Assembly (NCBI GenBank): GCA_946807835.1
Contig: OX327683.1
Coordinates: 10,235,001-10,299,000 of the forward strand
Direction of reading: 5' to 3'
DNA length: 64,000 nt
DNA from: Ailanthus altissimus
Taxonomy: Eukaryota; Streptophyta; Magnoliopsida; Sapindales; Simaroubaceae
Below are positions 48,574-59,764 of the stretch, one piece after another. Every line of letters begins with the position of its first letter. Position 1 is the first letter of the stretch. The notes under the pieces are model-generated. The model was not told where the DNA came from. It worked only from the letters and a program-made list of their open reading frames with translations, and did not search any database. Position numbers and translations under genes: made by a program.

Positions 48574-51500
48574 TGATAGAGGCGTAAAAGCAGTAGTATG
48601 ATTAGTACCATCACTTTTGTATTTTAGTTCAAATTTTGAATATTTGGTTATTTATTCGTGTTTTTTTTATTATAAACAGATGCACGGCGGAAAATATGAC
48701 GTATAGGAACAAATGAAAGGTGAATCAAATGTAAAACAAAGAAGTTACACTCAAAATACGAGAGCGTCTGATCAGGCCTAAAGTCGCGCACTTAGAACTT
48801 GGGGCCCCAGCCGTAGGGATATAATATTAGTGAGAAAGTTCAATTTTCTTTGTTTTTGGTCTCCTAATGCGATTTGGACTCCTCAATGATGACCTAGGGT
48901 TCCTAATACCTATAAAAGCACACTTTTCAGAGCTAAAACAGAGACTTTGGTGAGGCAAAAACTTCAAGAAAGAATTCACAACACAAAATCAAATATCAAA
49001 GCCAAGAAATCAAGGTTCAAGATCAAAATTCAAGCTTCAAGTCAAGATTGAGAGAGAAGAAACCTAAGGCATGTTCTTGATTAGTTTTTCTTCTCTTTTC
49101 TTATCATTATGTTCTTGTTCATGCTATCATCCATAAATTGGTTTAATACTATTGATTTTGTGATGAGTTAAACTTGTTACTCTAGAGTTAGACTGTGAAC
49201 CTAATATGTAGTTGGATTTTATTGATTCTTAGTTTATGATCTTAATACAACATAATTGTGACATAACCCGACCCGAGACCTTCTACAGTAGATGCCAGCG
49301 GCCCTGCCAGGCACCCCGACAGAAGTTTCTCAGAATATAACTAGGTAAGATGAGAAATTTTGCGAGGCAAATCCCTTTTTAGTTCTTGCTATTACTGAGA
49401 AAATTTTGTAATATACATGAAAACGACATCTTAATTTTTAAAAGAAAAACGGGCAGAGTTTACCTATTTTTCAGAAAATCCATATAAAACCTATAAAGAA
49501 ATTTCACTTCTATTTCAAATACTTCTTAATACTACTAATACGGACCTCTGGTCTTTTCCAAATCAAATCCAACACAACTCAACAGTTTCATTTAAATCAT
49601 AAAATGATCCTACTCATAAAAAGTAAAAACGATCATCATAATATCGAAATCTCTTTTTGTTAGTTCAAAACATATATACTAATATACATGCCTACAACTA
49701 CTATGCAAAAAGCAAAGGGTGCTATTTAGCACATTTACATATACAAAAATGATCTTCAGATTTTGGCCCACTACTTAGCAATAGGAGAATCAGCAGCTTG
49801 CGTACCGAGACTTGCACTTAGGAAGAGGGTTTAGAAGACATAAAACACAAAACGAGTGAGCTAAAGAAGGTCAGTGAGTGCAATTAAGATTTTAAATAAA
49901 AATAACATTATGCATAGATAGTAAATTTTAAGTACATGCATAAATAATGCTTCTAAAACTGATGTAAAGCTGTAAAATGGTTTCTAACATCATATGCTGA
50001 TGAAATCTTGCCGAGCGGGTTTTATCTACATCTTTGGAAAACAATATCAAATCTATATAACACAATAACTGCCATGTGCATATAAATGCATAAATGCTAT
50101 CGGTAGATCGAAATCTAGTAAAGGCCTCGCTCGGCTATTTTTTTTCTAAACTGTACGAATGGTAACCCTAAAGCTCTATACTCACGCAGCGACTCAACTA
50201 GCACCGCACACGTGAGTAGATCACGAGGCACCTCAATTAGCAGCACCTATAGTGACATCTCAATACATCTCATTAGCTATGCAGCGGAATCCTACATCGC
50301 ATACATATAGCAAGACAATACCCCGTACATATAAAGCGACTCATATGACTTGACATCCTGACTTCCCGGAGTTAGTGACACACCCCCATGACCTGCCCAT
50401 ATACACGGGATATACCGGTCGGGTTTAATACAATCACCACCACTATAATCTGAGGGTACCAATGGCCTTTAAAACGGATGCAGTAATTTAAAACTGTTTC
50501 TTAAACCGAACATGTAAAAGCATATCTATGGATATATATCAAGATCATAAATCAAGTTTATGCATTGAAAGCTCATAAAAAATACATTTTTATTATGCGA
50601 AAACATAATAAATGAAAGATAAAAGAAATGGCAGATTTTCACTCACAACCGCTCCGCGCTCAATTTCGCTCCGAATTTTTACTCCCGTTACCGCTCTCGG
50701 TTTTCTTCACCTACGCACCATAAATGACATTTAAAACCAAATCGAATGCTAGAATCTCATTTAACTATTAAACGCCCTAATCGGCATACAAAGTTCGAAT
50801 GCATAATACTTTCTGATTTTTATTTACGGAGTCATATAATCTAATCTAACTCACCATCCGGCGCCCTGAAAATTATTAAATGCCTTATAACTTGGTTTGA
50901 CATAATTGCCCTTCACCTTCCCAAAATGGACAATTATGTCCCATTTTCTTCATTTTTGATTTTTTTCATCAACCATATACATTCAATATACATAAGGCAC
51001 CATTTACACACAACGACTCAATCAAAACACAACTCAATCCCTAACTTCCCTAAAGTGGTAGAATTTCACCCTAGGTTCCAACACATTTCTTTTCTCAATT
51101 TCTTGTTTCAATTACATCAAAATCAAGCCAATTTCATTCTAATGCCCTAATTATAACTAATTGAAGTCTCTACATTCAAATCACCCAAACCCTAATTCTT
51201 ACCTTGCCAATTTCTTCAAATTGATGACTCCTTCAAACTCCACACTAGAATTCAACTCAATCTAAACCAAGAATACACACAAGAACATCAATTGAAGCAA
51301 TCTTAAAAGCTTACTTATAAATCTTACAAAACAATGCTTTTCTTACCTCTTTTTCTTGAATTTTTACTAATGGAGGCTTCAATTGAGCTTAGGAATTGGT
51401 ATATAACCTTATTTTGGCTTGATTAAGCATGAAAAATCATGAAAAAAAAACTTGAAAGGTCATTGTAGTAGCACCACTCTTCTAGCTCGAATTTGCGCTC

Positions 51501-52666
51501 TTTTTGCTCTAAGTGTTTGCTTTTTGATCACTTGAAATTTCTACACACTTCTACCATATATATAGCTATCCATCAATTGAGCATTTTGCCCCTCAACTTA
51601 CTCTAAATTACTAATTTTTCATTAGTTGAAAACTAAGTATATAATTGGTTCCTTTGTAACTATCTAGTTAGAATAGTCCAATGAATTAACTAGAATTTCC
51701 AACTTGGCAATCCATGAGATTGTTTCTAATTGGTCCATTCTCTAATATATGGATTATGTTTCTCAACAAAGGCTTGTTCCATACATAACCCTTAAATAAA
51801 AATTCATGTAGTAAATTAAAATTTTATTATTCAATCCAATAGAGAAAAATTCTAAAAATATTCTAGGGTCGTCCGACGCTCTGATCGAGTGTGAAATTAC
51901 CAAATTAGGTCTAATATCTCTCACACACACCATAAAAAAAATATTTCTAATAGGGTTAAAATTAGGTAACCCTACGATGTCTTTATTGCTCTATATCGAA
52001 ATCGAGGCACCAATACTACTAATAGGGATTGGATATTACAATTGATTCACTGTACTTTATTTTAATGCTTTTATGATACCTGATCAATAACGTGAATGAT
52101 TAAGGAATCATGATGAACTTGACAAAGAAATTCATGTGTTTAGCCCAATATCGTTTGATGCATGATCATAAGGTAATAACTATGAGTTCTATCTAGGATA
52201 AATATATACCCAGATAACACGTATGATATTATTTAGACTTGATCTTAGTGAATTATATTCTAATTTGATTACCATAAATATATAGGTGATTGTTAGAATG
52301 CATAATATAGTCATTTGACTATCGACAGAGATTTGTGATGATATTAGTGTCTAAGCCAACAATTGATATTAAAAAGTTAACGAAAAGGTTAATAAATCCA
52401 ATGAAATACTACAAGATGAGTCAAAATCCTAAATTATCTTTATTTGTGAGTTCAACCATTTGCTTGTGTTTAGTTTAATTTAATAGTAGTAGTTTAATTA
52501 GATTCAAGTCTTAATTTGATTTTTTTTTAATAAAAGTTAAGTGGATATAATTTTAGTACTTAATTGAAAGAATTAGATTGCATAGTCCTTGTGAGATCGA
52601 TACTTGGACTTTAAATTCTATATTACTTAAATACGATAGCGTGCGTTTGCGCTTAATTATTAATCA
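48574..52666 (+). repeat. 5' LTR of the Athila-like element (with nested solo LTR)
   Basis: It begins TGATAGAGGCG and ends GCGCTTAATTATTAATCA. It has a TATA box (TATAAAAG, 48911-48918) that the 3' LTR shares at about 57575. Without the nested chromovirus LTR it is about 1.3 kb. Followed directly by ATTTTTAGCGTCGTTACCG. Confidence 0.82.
49259..52039 (-). mobile_element. Solo LTR of a chromovirus, second subfamily, 2781 bp
   Basis: In plus orientation it begins TGACATAACCCGACCC and ends GGATATTAC, the reverse of TGTAATATCC...GGGTTATGTCA. AATTG occurs on both sides (49254-49258 and 52040-52044). It is very similar to 20550-23283. It sits in the Athila-like 5' LTR and is therefore younger than that element. 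Confidence 0.88.
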
Positions 52667-52671
52667 AATTT

Positions 52672-52690
52672 TTAGCGTCGTTACCGAGAA
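52672..52690 (+). promoter_or_regulatory. Degenerate Athila-type primer-binding site
   Basis: TTAGCGTCGTTACCGAGAA corresponds to the Athila consensus TGGCGCCGTTGCCGGGGA, complementary to an aspartate tRNA (established for Athila). It lies six bases after the 5' LTR end. Confidence 0.75.
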
Positions 52691-53014
52691 CTATTTCTTT
52701 TTATTTGTAGATCAATACTAATACTAAACTACTTACTTTTAATTCAGATTTTTATTTTATTTTTTTAATTTTTTTTTATCTTCTTCTTTCTACTTTGATT
52801 TTTTTTTTCTTGCTTTGACAATTCATACGAAAGGTGAAGAGTGCTAATTTAACTTATTTTGATCTTACGATTGAAAGAACTTTGTATAAACTTCGACGTG
52901 AACAAAGCCAATAATCTTTCAACACATAGGGAAACAACGATCACATAAATAATCAAATGTTTTAGCCCAAAATACCATAGAAAGCTTTGAAAGAGTATGC
53001 TATCCCAACTATAA
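52691..53014 (+). other. Leader of the Athila-like element
   Basis: A pyrimidine-rich leader lies between the primer-binding site and gag. Its last part (YAIPTINGV at about 52995) is already readable as the start of Athila gag in another frame, so the true gag start lies upstream of the longest ORF. Confidence 0.5.
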
Positions 53015-54330
53015 ATGGTGTTTAGTCAGCGACCAACCATCAATACTAATAACTTTGAGATCAAACTGAATATTATTCAGATGCTAAAAGAGGCTATACA
53101 GTTCAGCGGAGCTCACAATGACGATCCTAACATGCATATTATAAATTTCTTAAAAATTTGTGATACCTTCAAATACAATAGAGTCTCTGATGATGCCATC
53201 AGATTGAGATTATTCTATTTCTTCTTAAAGGATAAAGTCAAGAGTTGGTTAATGTCATTGATGTCAGGATCTATATTGAAGTGGGAAGATTTAGCACAGA
53301 AGTTCTTAGCTAAGTTCTTTCCACTAGCAAAGATGAAGAATGATATCACCTCATTCAGTCAAATTAATAGAGAGTCATCGTATGAGGCATGGGAGCGCTT
53401 CAAGAACATGTTGAGGAAGTGTCATTACCATGGTGTCTCTAAATGGTTATTAGTCCAAACGTTCTATAATAGACTAGTAGGTCATTTGAGGACCATTGCA
53501 GATGCCACTGCCGGAGGAGATTTAATGAATAAGTCCATGAATGAGGCTTATGATCTATTGGAAGAGATGGCATTGAACAGTTTCCAATGGCTAACAAAGA
53601 GGGTTACACCCAAAAATGTTGCCGGTGTATGTGAGATTAATGCATTCAATGCATTGACAATGCAAATCAACTTATTATCGAAGAAATTTGATGCATTGAA
53701 TGCCATCAAAATCTAATAAGTGACATGCAACTTTTGTGGTGATAACCATATTAATGGACAGTGCATGAATGCAGTGAATTGTGTGAGAAATTTCAATTAT
53801 CAACAACCTAACTCACAATCAAATTCTTACAATATAAGGTAAAGAGATCATCCAAACTTCTCGTGGCATAACAACCAAGAAAAGCCATCTAGAACAATGA
53901 ATCTCCCAAGATTTTAACCATTACAAGAGAAAAAGTCAGCTTTGGAAGACATGTTGATGTAATAAATAAAGTCTAATGACGCCATGTTACAGAATCATTC
54001 AGCATCATTGAAGAATTTAGGGGTTCAAATGGGACAACTTGCTACTGTAATTAATAGGAGACCCCAAGGCACTCTACCAAGTGATACTGAGACAAACACA
54101 AGAGAAAGTATAGAGCAATGCCAAGCCATCAACTTAAGAAGTGGTAATATCCTATTTAGTAACAATTCCAAACCACTACCATTAAGTGTGAAAGAGAATG
54201 AGAATATGGTAGAACAAGAAAATATACAACCATATAGACCACCTATTTCTTTCCTTCAAAGGCTACAGAGGTGCAATACAAGTGCTGAAATAGAAAACTT
54301 GCAGCAAGGCAATCCTAAAAGTGCATAAAA
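53015..54330 (+). pseudogene. Athila-like gag
   Basis: The longest open part is 233 codons (53015-53716) and carries the retrotransposon gag domain: IQFSGAHNDDPNMHIINFLK, then DAIRLRLFYFFLKDKVKSWL, KWEDLAQKFLAKFFP, SYEAWERFKNMLRKC and GVSKWLLVQTFYNRL. Beyond a stop at about 53715 come a reduced zinc knuckle (CNFCGDNHINGQC), YQQPNSQSNSYN, HPNFSW and (53984-54328) LGVQMGQLATVINRRPQGTL plus INLRSGN. These are consecutive landmarks of Athila gag. Gag binds the element RNA and forms the particle (family knowledge). It is interrupted by at least three stops, yet the first ORF is unusually well kept compared with other TE coding remnants here. Confidence 0.86.
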
Positions 54331-54387
54331 GAAATATGGTACCATACAAGTACTGAAAATACTTCAGAAAATGTGCAAAAATAGCCT

Positions 54388-55190
54388 TTGCAGTCATTCA
54401 CACCTCCTCCACCATTCCCACAGAGGCTGCAAAATAAGAGATTAGATAAGCAATTATCTAAATTTCTTGATTTTTTTAAAAATTTACATATTAATCTACT
54501 TTTTGCAGATGTGCTCAAACAAATGCCTAGCTACATCAAGTTCATGAAAAATATCTTTTCAAAGAAGATGCAACTAGATGAATATGAGACTGTAGTGTTA
54601 ACAGAGAAGTGTAGCGCTATATTTTAGAAGAAACTATCTCCTAAGCTTAAAGATCCCGAGAGATTTACCATACTGTGCTCCATTGGCAATCATGATCTTA
54701 GTAAAGCCTTATGCGATCTAGAAGCAAGCATTAATCTCATGCCCTTATCCATCTACAACAAGATAGGTTTAAGAGAAGCAAAGACAATCAATATCATACT
54801 TTAACTTATTGATTGCTCTCTCACTTACCAGAAAGGAATTATAGAGGACGTGCTAGTAACTTATGGACATATTCATTTTCCTAGCAGATTTCATCGTTCT
54901 AGATATATAAGAAAACAAAGAGATCTCTGTCATCCTTTGAAGACTCTTCTTAGTCATGGGACATACAATAATTGATGTTAAAAAATAAGAGATGACCAAG
55001 AGGGTATAAGATGACATTGTCACTTTAAAAGTCTTTAAGGAAATCAAGTTGCCATCTAAAGGTGAAGAATGTTGCAATATTAATGTGGTGCACCCAAACA
55101 CCAAAGAACTCAAAGACATGAAGATATTAAACCCTCACATAAAAAAGAAGGCGTTAAGGCATAAGAAGAGAAGAAAGAAGAAGAAGAAAC
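54388..55190 (+). pseudogene. Athila-like protease region
   Basis: The segment has PPPPFPQRLQNK, SKFLDFFKNLHINLLFADVL and MPSYIKFMKNIFSKKMQL (to 54627), then after a stop CSIGNHDLSKALCDLEASIN, where the usual protease motif is ALCDLGASINLMP, then IIEDVLV and, after a shift, a DFIVLD-like segment followed by GHTIIDVKK at about 54960. The DLGA active-site glycine appears as Glu. It ends near 55190 with a Lys-rich tract and is not followed by RT. Confidence 0.82.
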
Positions 55191-57201
55191 AGTAGTTTAA
55201 TGAGAGGATACAAGGGAAAGGCACAAGAGAAACACTTCACCGCCTAAGATTCAAGTCTTTCCAGAGAAGAACACGAAAAAAGAACAAGTTGATGTCTAAG
55301 GTTTAATTGCAGGAATGTGAAAGCCAGATGAGAGAAAGCCTAGCAAGCTCGCATATAACGAAGCTTCTACTATTAACTTTGATCCTTTATAAGAATAGAA
55401 AAAGCTCTGCTAAGCCGACGGTGTTAAATTAAGCGCTTCTTGGAAAGCAATTCAAGTAATTTTTATTTTTATTTTTATTTTTGTCGAGTTTTAGTTTTAG
55501 TTATATTAGTTTCTTTTTCCTTGTAGGAATAAATCAGCAAGTTAAACAGTCACAGAAGCAACATGAGCAATTGCAAAATTAGGAGCAAAAGAACACTGTA
55601 GTCTAATCAATAGGCAACAATGTTGCATTACTTCAACTTCAGTCACTATGGGAGTTTTTCTTACTTCTAAGATTATTTTTCGATATTGAGGACAATGTCT
55701 AATTTAAGTTTGGGGTTGAAAAACACACTTTCTTGTGTTTTTTGTTTTGCTGCTTGTATAAGTAGAATTTTTTTTTTTTGTGTTAAGTTTTGGTTGAGAA
55801 AATGATTATTAGTCTAGGATAAGAATTAGAATCTTGGCTGAATTTATTTTAACAAGTCTTTAAAAAATAATAGATGCTTGAGATAACTATTATATCATGA
55901 ATCTTAGACTGAATTCAATCTTATTTTTGATCACTTATTCTTGAGCACATGGAAATAAGATTGTATTAGTTGAATTTTTTGCTTAGAAATACTTTATGCT
56001 TAACTAGTACACCATAGTCTCGATGATCAACACTTTAGAACTTACATGATTACTACTTGAGGTAAAATCTTAGAAAACACATTAATATGAAAATGATATT
56101 ATGCCATCTTTGCACTGTTTGAGTCTTTTCTAGCCTACCTTATATTGTATATATATCCATAGTTACCCTGTTTGACTAATTATCCATTTTTCTATTTAAC
56201 CATATTATAAGCTGCAAGACTTTTTAATTATTTATCCTAAAATCTATCGGTAGCACCATAAATCTTGAGTTTACTTTGAAATATTCTTAAAATGAAAAAG
56301 CTTATGGATGTATGAAAAAAAAAGATACTACAATGGAAAGCAAAAAGTCTTAAAGGTCCATATCAATCTAAGTTTGACAGTACATTAAAAAAATAAGTTA
56401 AGAACAGAAAAGGGTTTAAATTCATAAATACCCCAGCTTGAGAAAAAGAAGAAATTCTTTGCAAAAGTGATTAAAAGAAATATGAGAATATCATAAATTT
56501 GGAGGAGCAGATAAATCAATTGAGAGAAATTATGAAGAAGTTCTAAGTAAAATTAAGTGTTAATGGTGTGATTTGCGCTTCATATATATATTCTTATATC
56601 CCACCTTGACTTAGCCTTAGTTACAAGCTAACAAAAGTCTTAAATAAATCTCTAAACATGTGTATTTTTATATTAGTGGAGAATAGTACAAACAAGGCTA
56701 AGTCATATATAGGTTAGCTTGTAACTAAGGCTAAGTCATATATATACTCTTATATCCCACCTTGACTTAGCCTTAGTTACAAGCTAACAAAAGTCCTAAA
56801 TAAATTCCTAAACATGTGTATTTCTATATTAGTGGAGAATAGTACAAACAACAAGCCTATGGTAGTATTATAATTGAAAACATACTAAGACATTATCTTT
56901 ATGTACTTTCTTAAGTATTAAATAAATCTATATTCTATTTGACTATTTACTTACTTATTACACACACACGAGTGATCAATTATAGAGATGAATAAAGGAC
57001 TTGATGAATGGTATGAGGATTGTTAAAAGTTGTTTATCAATTTTTGAATAGCCTTATGCTATTTTTCACAGTGTCCAAGACAATGATGATGATCATTTAA
57101 TCAACTGAAGCTTGTTTTTAGTTTTTTTTAGAGTTAATAAGTTGTGATTGTTTATCTTTATTTTGATCGAGAATGAGTAAAGTCTTAAGTTTGGAGGTAT
57201 T
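55191..57201 (+). other. 3' non-coding region of the Athila-like element
   Basis: AAGCGCTTCTTGGAAAGCAA at about 55430 and TTGAGGACAATGTCTAATTTAAGTTTGGGG (split: TTGAGGACAATGTC, TTTAAGTTTGGGG) at about 55685-55715 are conserved landmarks at the end of Athila/Tat coding regions. The rest is non-coding and includes the repeated block at 56585-56860. A purine-rich TTTGGAGGTATT just before 57202 serves as the polypurine tract. Confidence 0.7.
56585..56860 (+). repeat. Direct repeat (about 155-bp period) with an inverted copy between
   Basis: TTATATCCCACCTTGACTTA and the following 100 bases at about 56595-56695 recur at about 56750-56850. Between them, GTTAGCTTGTAACTAAGGCT (56713 onward) is the reverse complement of the AGCCTTAGTTACAAGCTAAC present in both direct copies. 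This gives a direct-inverted-direct arrangement able to form alternative hairpins. Confidence 0.85.
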
Positions 57202-57901
57202 TGATAGAGGTGTAAAAGTACTAGTATGATTAGTACCTTAACTTTTGTATTTTGCTCCAAATCTTAAATATTTGGCTATTCATTCGTCTATTTGATCATA
57301 AATAGATGCATGACAAAAAAAGTGACATATAGGAACAAACGCGAGATGAATCGAATGTAAATTAATAAGTTCCACTCAAAATACGAGAGCGCCTGATCAG
57401 GCCTAAGGCCGCAGTGCCCAAAACCTGAGTCCATGACTGTAGGGATAAAATCTTAGGGCCTCGTCGCCCAAAAGCCAAGGCCATGACCCTTATGCTTGAA
57501 AGTTTAGTTTTCTTTATTTTGGTCTCTTAATATAATTTAGACTCCTCAATAATGACCTTAGGGTTTCTAATACTTATAAAAGCACACTTTTAAGAGCCAA
57601 AACAAAGAATTTAGAGAGGTAAAAACTTAGTGAAAGAATTCACAACATAAAATCAAAAATCAAAGCCAAGAAATCAAGAGTCAAAATCAAAATTCAAGCT
57701 TCAAGTCAAGATTGAGAGAGAAGCAACTCAAGGTGTCTTCTTGATTAGTTTTTCTTCTCTTTTTTTTAATTTATCATTATGTTCTTTTTCTTACTGTCAT
57801 TCATGAATTGGTTTAATATTCTTGGTTTTGTGATGAGTTAAACTTGTTACTTTAGGGTTAGACTATATGAACTTAATATGTAGTTGGATTTTATTGATCC
57901 T
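57202..57901 (+). repeat. Truncated 3' LTR of the Athila-like element
   Basis: It starts TGATAGAGGTGTAAAAG and follows the 5' LTR to the equivalent of about 49235, ending near ATTGATCCT. It carries about 55 extra bases relative to the 5' LTR around 57440-57500. The remaining 600 or so bases of the LTR are missing at the junction with copia gag. Confidence 0.82.
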
Positions 57902-57902
57902 C

Positions 57903-59365
57903 TAAGAAAATTTAAAAGAAAGATATGATCATAAGAAATATGTATTCCACCCGAGAGCAAGAAATGAGTGGATAAATTTCAGATTGCAGGAATTTTGAAC
58001 TATTGCTGAATACAATTCTACTTTGTTTAGGACCCCACAATTGAAATTGGAGTGAGAAAATGATAAAACAAGATATGTTAAGGAAGACATTTTATATTTT
58101 TTTATACCTCTAATATTGTTTTACAATAATAGTATTACAAGCACTAATTTAAAAAAAATTACTCATAATTAATCTCATGTTTTCTGCTTGTTGAACAAAA
58201 GAATGAACTTTTATTGAAAAATTACAAATCACTTCTAATTAGTTCTTAGTCATTCCCAAATATAAATGCAAATACTCATAAAAACATTAGACGTGGTTGT
58301 AGAGAAAGAAGATGACACAATTATTGCCCTCATAGTGGCCATAAATACTAAGAATGCAGGAACACTAAAAAAGAACAAAAACACCAAAACAAAAATAATC
58401 GTGTATAGAATAGATACCCTAAGTATTAAAAAAATAATTGTTATTGATGTGGTGCATGATGAGGCATCTATTAAGGTAGAAGAAAATAATGTGAAGAGAA
58501 ATCTTATTATTAACTCAGACTTATAGATCTTTTTAATCTAGATGTTTCTGATATCTTTAAGAATAAAGAATGGAGCACCGATCATTAAGCTTTAATTGAT
58601 ATCTTTATTTTAGGCCTTTTTTATTATGAAATATAACTTTTTTTAATATATTATTTTAAGGTCTATGTAAACTTTTATTTAATATAAGGAATGACTTTTA
58701 GAAATAAATTCACTTTGGAGACAAATGTTAGGATGCCTTTTTAGATGATAGTGCAACTACATATACTATCTTTCGAGATAAAAAAATGTTTCTCAAAACT
58801 AACAATCATTGAAGGAAAAGTCAATATTATATCAAGTCCTTCAGATCTGATTGAAGGTTTCAAAAGAGCAACAATCTTATTTACAAGTGGGACAAAATAA
58901 TAAATAAATAAAGCTTTATATGCAGGTAGATCCAAAAAAAAATTGCTTAGTTGTAAAGATATCTGCTAAAATATATATCAAATTAAGACTTTAAGTGAGA
59001 ATAATGTAGAATATTTCAACATTACTTCCAATATCTTTGACAAGAAATGTATACTTGAAAAGCATCATTCCTTATCATTTGGTTTGTATTATGCAATCAT
59101 AAATTCAATAGAAAGCTATGTAGTAATAAACCGAAAATATAATAATCTAAAAATGTTTATACTATGGCATGATTGCCTTGGTCATCTAAGATCAACAGTG
59201 AAGCATAAAATCATAAACAATTCTTACAGATATCAATTAAAGAACTTAAAGATTATGTTGCTTAATGAGAATATTTGTACCACTTGCTCATAAGTTAAGC
59301 TTTTAGTTAGACCATCTCCTTCTAAGATTAGTGTAGAATTTCCATCATTTTGTAAAGGATCCAAG
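57903..59365 (+). pseudogene. copia gag to GAG-pre-integrase, N-terminal half
   Basis: It starts in mid-gag with NLKERYDHKKYVFHPRAR and FRLQEF, AEYNSTLF, then NELLLKNYKS. A degraded zinc-knuckle region follows at 58270-58440, then KVEENNVKRNLI and LDVSDIF. The protease-like part has DDSATTYTIF (58750), VNIISSPSDLIEGFKRATI and LLSCKDI. The GAG-pre-integrase region (59084-59292) has LWHDCLGHLRSTVKHKIINN and ICTTCS, ending RPSPSKISVEFPSF and KGSK at 59365. The same polyprotein family continues almost exactly from here in the minus-strand half that starts at 48573; only about 30 residues of the expected sequence are absent. The 5' end abuts the truncated Athila LTR. The 3' end abuts a likely hAT terminus. 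Confidence 0.83.
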
Positions 59366-59620
59366 TAAAGGTAGGTATTTTGGGTCCAGGTCAAGTTCAG
59401 GATGGACCTGATCAGACTCGAGTGTTGATTGGGATAGAGACATCTGTCTTGATCGACATAACCAATTGGTGTGGGATGTGTCCCGACCCAGTCCAAGTTT
59501 GGGACGGATCAGGACACGGGTCATTTCGGGCATTTTTGGCCTATATCCCTAATTGGTTATATTTTTGCCTCAAAAAACTTGGGTCTATTTGTGGCCCATG
59601 TTCCTAAATGATCCAAATTT
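59366..59620 (-). repeat. Probable hAT terminus with GGGTC-type subterminal motifs
   Basis: Exactly where the copia text breaks, TAAAGGTAGGTATTTTGGGT begins. This resembles plant hAT ends of the form TAGGGGTGGGTATTxGGGTC. Within the next 170 bases, GGGTC/GACCC/GGGACGG-like words occur in both orientations. A minus-strand hAT transposase lies at 61460-63612, so this would be its 3' end. The second end and the 8-bp duplication (GATCCAAG expected) are not in view. Confidence 0.45.
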
Positions 59621-59764
59621 ATATTTTTTAACCTAAAAAATTAATTTAGGAGTTTTATTTATTTAAAAAGATTTTTTTTGAATATTTAATCATTTTTATT
59701 ATTAGTTTCTAATTTCATTATAAATAATTTAGTTTAACTAACATTTTGTAGTAATTATTTTAAA

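Larger units (their letters stand above)
48574..57901 (+). mobile_element. Athila-like element with gag-protease only
   Basis: The 5' LTR (48574-52666), a degenerate primer-binding site, gag, protease, a long 3' region and a truncated 3' LTR (57202-57901) are all in plus orientation. The LTRs start TGATAGAGGYGTAAAAG and are roughly 85 percent identical by eye, so the insertion is old. Between protease (to about 55180) and the conserved Athila end-of-coding motif (AAGCGCTTCTTGGAAAGCAA at about 55430) there is no room for RT, RNase H or integrase. No target duplication can be checked because the 3' LTR is truncated. Confidence 0.83.
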
